From assembly GCA_001593845.1 (NCBI GenBank), contig LUCF01000063.1, forward strand, positions 1 through 5,400: a DNA stretch of 5,400 bases. The letters run 5' to 3'. A program made the position numbers and the translations under genes. The notes beneath the pieces are model-generated. The model worked only from the letters and a program-made list of their open reading frames with translations. It was not told the DNA's origin and ran no database searches. This document shows, piece after piece, positions 4,382 to 5,400 of this stretch. Origin of the DNA: Candidatus Bathyarchaeota archaeon B63. GTDB taxonomy: Archaea; Thermoproteota; Bathyarchaeia; Bathyarchaeales; DTEX01. The first letter of the stretch is position 1; the number at the start of each line of letters is the position of its first letter.

Positions 4382-5400
4382 TTGCCCAGGCTTTACGAGT
4401 TAACCGCTGCGGAGCTCTCAGAACAGATTCGGAGAGGAGAAGCCTCAGCTGAGGAGCATCTACACTCGGTTCTGGACAGGATAAGGCGGGTTGAGGGGAA
4501 GATTCATGCTTACGTCACGCTTGTGGAGGAGTATGCCCTAAAGAGGGCGAGGGAGGTCGATGAGAAGGCGCGTAGAGGAGAGGAGATCGGGCCCCTCGCC
4601 GGGGTCCCAGTAGCGGTGAAGGATAACATCTGTACAGAGGGCATACGGACGACCTGCTCCTCACGTATGCTCGAGAACTTCGTCCCGCCCTACGATGCAA
4701 CCGTGATCAGGAGGCTGAAGGCCGCCGACGCCATCATCCTGGGAAAGACGAACATGGATGAATTTGCGATGGGGTCGACGACTGAGACCAGCTACTTCGG
4801 GGCTACTCGTAACCCATGGGATACCGGGAAGGTTCCAGGGGGCTCCTCGGGCGGAAGTGCGGCGGCCGTGATATCTGATGAGGCAACGGTGGCGCTGGGC
4901 TCTGACACCGGAGGCTCGATCAGATGTCCAGCCAGCTACTGCTCAGTCGTCGGCCTTAAGCCCACGTATGGGCTGGTGAGCCGGTATGGGTTGATATCAT
5001 ACGCGAACAGCCTCGAGCAGATAGGCCCATTAACGAAGACCGTCCGTGACTGCGCCCTGCTCCTATCCGTCATCAGCTGCCACGACGAGAAGGACAGCAC
5101 ATCCGTGGATGTGAGGCTCGGCGACCCCCTCAGCAGCCTCGAAGGGGATGTTAAGGGGCTGAGGATCGGCCTGCCCAGAGAGTTCTTCGGCGAGGGAGTT
5201 GAGGATGATGTTAAGGGGCCCGTTCTCGACGCGGCTGATAAGCTCGAGGAGCTGGGGGCTTCATGCCGGGAGGTCTCCCTTCCGACGATGAGCTACTCCC
5301 TAGCGGCATACTACATAATCGCGATGTCCGAGGCTAGCTCGAACCTCGCCCGCTATGACGGGTTGAGGTATGGCTATCATGTTGGGGATGACGAGGGGGG
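4382..5400 (+). CDS. gatA: Asp-tRNA(Asn)/Glu-tRNA(Gln) amidotransferase subunit A (3' end beyond window)
   Basis: GatA is the glutaminase subunit of GatCAB: it frees ammonia from glutamine for transfer to the activated Asp- or Glu-tRNA. About 339 codons are present of a family length near 480; the frame is open at the right edge. It belongs to the amidase-signature family. The Ser-cisSer-Lys triad is visible: Lys80 in VAVKDN, Ser155 in GGSSGGS and Ser179 in GSDTGGSIR. Other typical blocks are GKTNMDEFAMGS, NPWD and VVGLKPTYGLVSRYG. The start is TTG 4382, giving MPRLYELTAAELSEQI, which matches the usual N-terminus; GGAGGA (4367-4372) lies 9 bases upstream. ATGs at 4363 and 4375 are in another frame that stops at 4452. 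One small oddity is Cys in GSIRCPAS where many GatA proteins have Gln. gatB is probably downstream or elsewhere. Confidence 0.96.
   Translation, partial: MPRLYELTAAELSEQIRRGEASAEEHLHSVLDRIRRVEGKIHAYVTLVEEYALKRAREVDEKARRGEEIGPLAGVPVAVKDNICTEGIRTTCSSRMLENFVPPYDATVIRRLKAADAIILGKTNMDEFAMGSTTETSYFGATRNPWDTGKVPGGSSGGSAAAVISDEATVALGSDTGGSIRCPASYCSVVGLKPTYGLVSRYGLISYANSLEQIGPLTKTVRDCALLLSVISCHDEKDSTSVDVRLGDPLSSLEGDVKGLRIGLPREFFGEGVEDDVKGPVLDAADKLEELGASCREVSLPTMSYSLAAYYIIAMSEASSNLARYDGLRYGYHVGDDEG

Noticed and set aside
5147..5219. Direct repeat GATGTTAAGGGGC (5147-5159 and 5207-5219), exactly 60 bp apart
   Set aside because: Both copies encode Asp-Val-Lys-Gly at places where GatA proteins normally have similar residues; there is no sign of duplication around them.
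1..5400. CRISPR array, insertion sequence, rRNA or replication origin
   Set aside because: No regularly spaced repeats of CRISPR length, no transposase motifs, no rRNA-like sequence and no Cdc6/Orc1-type origin box cluster were seen.

Overview
The window looks like chromosomal DNA of a thermophilic archaeon, probably from the TACK/Thermoproteota side. This rests on gene content and codon style, not on a database match. It encodes archaeal transcription factor B, a GatC/GatA amidotransferase pair and a tiny ribbon-helix-helix protein of a type common in hyperthermophilic archaea. Arginine is written mostly as AGG/AGA and isoleucine often as ATA. Promoters look like TATA boxes and ribosome-binding sites are GGAG/GGTG type. 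All supported protein genes lie on the + strand.

Layout. Bases 1-124 are an AT-rich upstream region with a candidate TATA box. Bases 125-2080 encode a P1B-2-type (Zn/Cd/Pb) heavy-metal-exporting ATPase with no HMA domain. It is followed after 13 nt by an unrecognised tryptophan-rich 56-residue small membrane protein (2094-2264). Bases 2265-2454 are a dense regulatory region: three 8-bp repeats, a strong TATA box, then two copies of the palindrome TATGCGCATA around the expected transcription start. Next come a 46-residue ribbon-helix-helix regulator (2455-2595) and a possible 27-residue extremely basic peptide (2619-2702). An 11-bp perfect inverted repeat encloses the basic peptide, and its left arm contains that ORF's ribosome-binding site. 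Transcription factor B occupies 2881-3843. After a 215-nt gap come gatC (4059-4355) and gatA (from a TTG at 4382, running off the right edge).

How the parts work together. The ATPase and the W-rich microprotein probably form one metal-efflux transcription unit. The ribbon-helix-helix gene probably controls its own promoter through the twin palindromes, with the basic peptide cotranscribed. GatC and GatA are two of the three subunits of the tRNA-dependent amidotransferase, which in archaea mainly makes Asn-tRNA(Asn); gatB is not visible. The least explained and most interesting part is 2265-2740. No stretch longer than 300 bases lacks a gene.
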